Below are positions 5,681-6,954 of a DNA stretch of 6,954 nucleotides, in pieces (the stretch's first letter is position 1; every line of letters starts with the position of its first letter). The position numbers and the translations under genes were made by a program. The notes beneath the pieces were generated by a model. The model was not told the DNA's origin and did no database searches. It saw nothing but the letters and a program-made list of their open reading frames with translations. This DNA is from Comamonas sp. (GTDB lineage Bacteria; Pseudomonadota; Gammaproteobacteria; Burkholderiales; Burkholderiaceae_C). Where the stretch lies: assembly GCA_019236485.1 (NCBI GenBank), contig JAFAIY010000637.1:1-6954 (forward strand), written 5' to 3'.

Positions 5681-6661
5681 ATGTCCCAAGCACAACAAGA
5701 TACGGCCAAGTCTTCCAATCTGGCCGAATACGCCGTCGTGGCCTGCATGTTCGCCGGCCTCGGCGGTGCTCTCTGGTACGGCATGCATGTCAGCAGCCCC
5801 GCCAAGCCCGAGAAGGCCGAGTCCGCCAAGGTGGTCCAGGCCGATGCCAAGGCCGTGCCCGTGGTGGCCAAGAGCGGCGAGTTTGCGCCGCCCGCCGCCA
5901 GCGATATTCCCGACGGCCCCATGGGCGACTGGATTCGCCGCGGCGAAGCCCTGTTCCTGCGCACGCCCGACAATGCCGTGGGCTTTTCGGGCAACTCGCT
6001 CAACTGCGTGAACTGCCACCTGGACGCGGGCCGCCTCAAGGGCGCGGCTCCCATGTGGGGCGCCTATCCGCTGTACCCGGCCTATCGCAAGAAGACCGAC
6101 CATGTGGATACTTTTGCCGAGCGCATTCGCGGCTGCTTCATGTATTCCATGAACGGCAAGGCGCCTCAGGACGGTCATGACATCCTGGTGGCGCTGGAGA
6201 GCTACGCCTACTGGATGGCGCAGAAGGCCCCGACCGGCGAGAAGCTGCCGGGATCGGGCTTCAAGAAGGCCGGCGATCCCGCCGAGACCCCGAGCTATGA
6301 GCGTGGCGCCACCGTCTACGAAGCCAAGTGCGCGCTGTGCCACGGCGCGGACGGCCAGGGCCAGAAGTCGGGCAATGTGCCCGTGTTCCCGCCGCTGTGG
6401 GGCAAGGACTCCTACAACTGGGGTGCCGGCATGCACGACATCGACAAGGCGGCCAACTTCATCAAGAACAACATGCCTTACGGCAACGCCACGCTGACCG
6501 ATCAGGAAGCCTGGGACGTGTCCACCTTCATCAACAGCCAGGAACGCGGCCAGGACCCGCGCTTCAACGGCAATCTGCAGGCCACGGCCGAGAAGTACCA
6601 TGGCGGCAAGTTCTCCATGTACGGCAAGGAAGTCAACGGCAAGCTGCTCAAGGGTCTGTAA
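5681..6661 (+). CDS. tsdA: TsdA-family dihaem cytochrome c (thiosulfate dehydrogenase / tetrathionate reductase)
   Basis: This 326-aa periplasm-facing protein has two c-type haem sites, CVNCH (C109, C112, H113) and CALCH (C217, C220, H221). TsdA interconverts thiosulfate and tetrathionate at an active-site haem with unusual His/Cys ligation. The matching motif is present: ERIRGCFMYSMNGKAP, with C152 as the expected cysteine ligand. Other family-like features are CHLDAGR..GAAP, the PAYRKK segment and FIKNNMPYGNA, where M265 is the likely haem 2 ligand, preceded by Asn rather than the Lys seen in some TsdA proteins. The N-terminus has one hydrophobic helix (about 15-35) with no obvious cleavage site, so it may be membrane-tethered. 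Start: ATG 5681 follows GAGGT with good spacing, overlapping the previous stop codon. It probably donates electrons to, or takes them from, the c4-like protein encoded upstream. The direction of the reaction in vivo cannot be told from sequence; another small-molecule substrate is possible. Confidence 0.82.
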   Translation: MSQAQQDTAKSSNLAEYAVVACMFAGLGGALWYGMHVSSPAKPEKAESAKVVQADAKAVPVVAKSGEFAPPAASDIPDGPMGDWIRRGEALFLRTPDNAVGFSGNSLNCVNCHLDAGRLKGAAPMWGAYPLYPAYRKKTDHVDTFAERIRGCFMYSMNGKAPQDGHDILVALESYAYWMAQKAPTGEKLPGSGFKKAGDPAETPSYERGATVYEAKCALCHGADGQGQKSGNVPVFPPLWGKDSYNWGAGMHDIDKAANFIKNNMPYGNATLTDQEAWDVSTFINSQERGQDPRFNGNLQATAEKYHGGKFSMYGKEVNGKLLKGL

Positions 6662-6690
6662 AAAGATCCGCTAGCTGGGCAGCCATGCAG

Positions 6691-6725
6691 ACGGCCGGTT
6701 CCTCGCGGAGCTGGCCGTTTTTTTT
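6691..6725 (+). terminator. Rho-independent terminator of the cytochrome operon
   Basis: An 8-bp stem ACGGCCGG / CTGGCCGT (6691-6698 with 6711-6718, one G-T wobble) encloses a 12-nt loop and runs into eight T residues (6718-6725). It lies 30 bp after the stop of the TsdA-family gene, ending that transcript before the insertion sequence. Confidence 0.9.
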
Positions 6726-6809
6726 ATGATTAGATGCCGAGTAGGCCTCTGGCCTTTATGCAATATGCGCCACCAGCTATCTTTTGATGAGCATAAAAAA
6801 CCCGCCGGC

Positions 6810-6954
6810 TGAACTGACCCCTTAAAGTTGGACAGTTAAATTACGGGCACATGGCCTGAGTTCGGTATTGCACCGGGCTCAGGCCTTTTAATTTCATCTT
6901 GATTCGATGATGGTTGTAGTAACGGATGTAGTTCACCAGCTCACCGCGCAGATG
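6810..6954 (-). mobile_element. IS3-family (IS150-like) insertion sequence, right-hand (3') end only
   Basis: The element runs off the window. Its outer end begins TGAACTGACCCCTTAAAG followed by TTGGACAG, the TG-starting, TTGGACA-containing terminal inverted repeat style of IS3/IS150-group elements. Just inside lies the 3' end of the transposase gene on the minus strand. The lower GC and the TTAA-containing sequence differ from the neighbouring chromosome. The junction at about 6809/6810 is estimated from the terminal repeat; the target duplication cannot be confirmed without the other end. Confidence 0.85.
6841..6954 (-). CDS. IS3-family transposase OrfB, C-terminal fragment
   Basis: These are the last 37 codons plus TAA of a DDE integrase-type transposase. 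The protein contains [15 protein letters not shown] followed by [11 protein letters not shown], the conserved C-terminal tail of IS150-group OrfB proteins, in which the last acidic residue of the DDE triad lies just upstream, outside the window. The rest of the gene is beyond position 6954, so intactness cannot be judged. Confidence 0.9.
   Translation of the reverse strand, partial: HLRGELVNYIRYYNHHRIKMKLKGLSPVQYRTQAMCP

Noticed and set aside
5603..6601. Minus-strand open frame of 332 codons opposite the TsdA-family gene.
   Set aside because: Shadow of a gene with two intact CXXCH motifs and conserved TsdA signature; no independent motif or ribosome binding site.
5681..6661. Interpretation of the second cytochrome as SoxA or a generic cytochrome oxidase subunit.
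   Set aside because: The spacing of the haem sites and the GCFMYSMNG motif with the ligand-type cysteine fit TsdA better, and no sox or oxidase genes are adjacent.
6726..6809. Possible small gene or RNA between the terminator and the insertion sequence.
   Set aside because: Only 84 bp, no open frame with a start and ribosome binding site, and no clear structure apart from the possible terminator arm at 6795-6809.

Overview
The window has high GC, compact genes and protein families typical of a betaproteobacterium, most likely Comamonadaceae (Comamonas/Delftia-like). This placement rests on codon style and on recognising the families by eye, not on a search. It reads as a small envelope redox / sulfur-chemistry island whose right end is cut by an insertion sequence.

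Layout. (1) 1-2155, minus strand: a two-gene operon. The first gene transcribed (2155 down to 776) encodes a fusion of a DsbD alpha-type domain, a four-helix Lgt-like membrane block and a C-terminal TlpA/DsbD-gamma-type thioredoxin domain. It is followed after 22 bp by dsbG (753 down to the window edge), a periplasmic disulfide isomerase/chaperone with a CPYC active site. (2) 2156-2329: a divergent regulatory region. (3) 2330-4758, plus strand: an OmpR-family response regulator and a QseC/PmrB-like histidine kinase, overlapping by one base. (4) 4759-4953: a second regulatory region. (5) 4954-6661, plus strand: two dihaem c-type cytochromes, a cytochrome c4-like protein and a TsdA-family thiosulfate dehydrogenase / tetrathionate reductase, together a tsdB-tsdA pair, closed by a strong Rho-independent terminator at 6691-6725. 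(6) 6810-6954: the end of an IS3-family (IS150-like) element with the last 37 codons of its transposase on the minus strand.

How it may work together. The two regulatory regions carry nearly the same 17-bp element, TTAACC-N3-GCTTAATC, with TTAA half-sites exactly 11 bp apart, the geometry of OmpR/PmrA-type operators. One copy faces the dsb operon and the other faces tsdBA. By eye, the only TTAA tetramers in the window outside the insertion sequence are the four in these two elements. The simplest reading is that the two-component system encoded between them controls both arms: periplasmic disulfide reduction/isomerisation and c-type cytochrome-linked thiosulfate/tetrathionate metabolism. The link between sequence element and regulator is inference; the element itself is directly visible.

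The most unusual protein is the 459-residue fusion. It keeps both soluble catalytic domains of DsbD, but the electron-conducting CcdA-like membrane domain is replaced by an Lgt-like one with a single cysteine.
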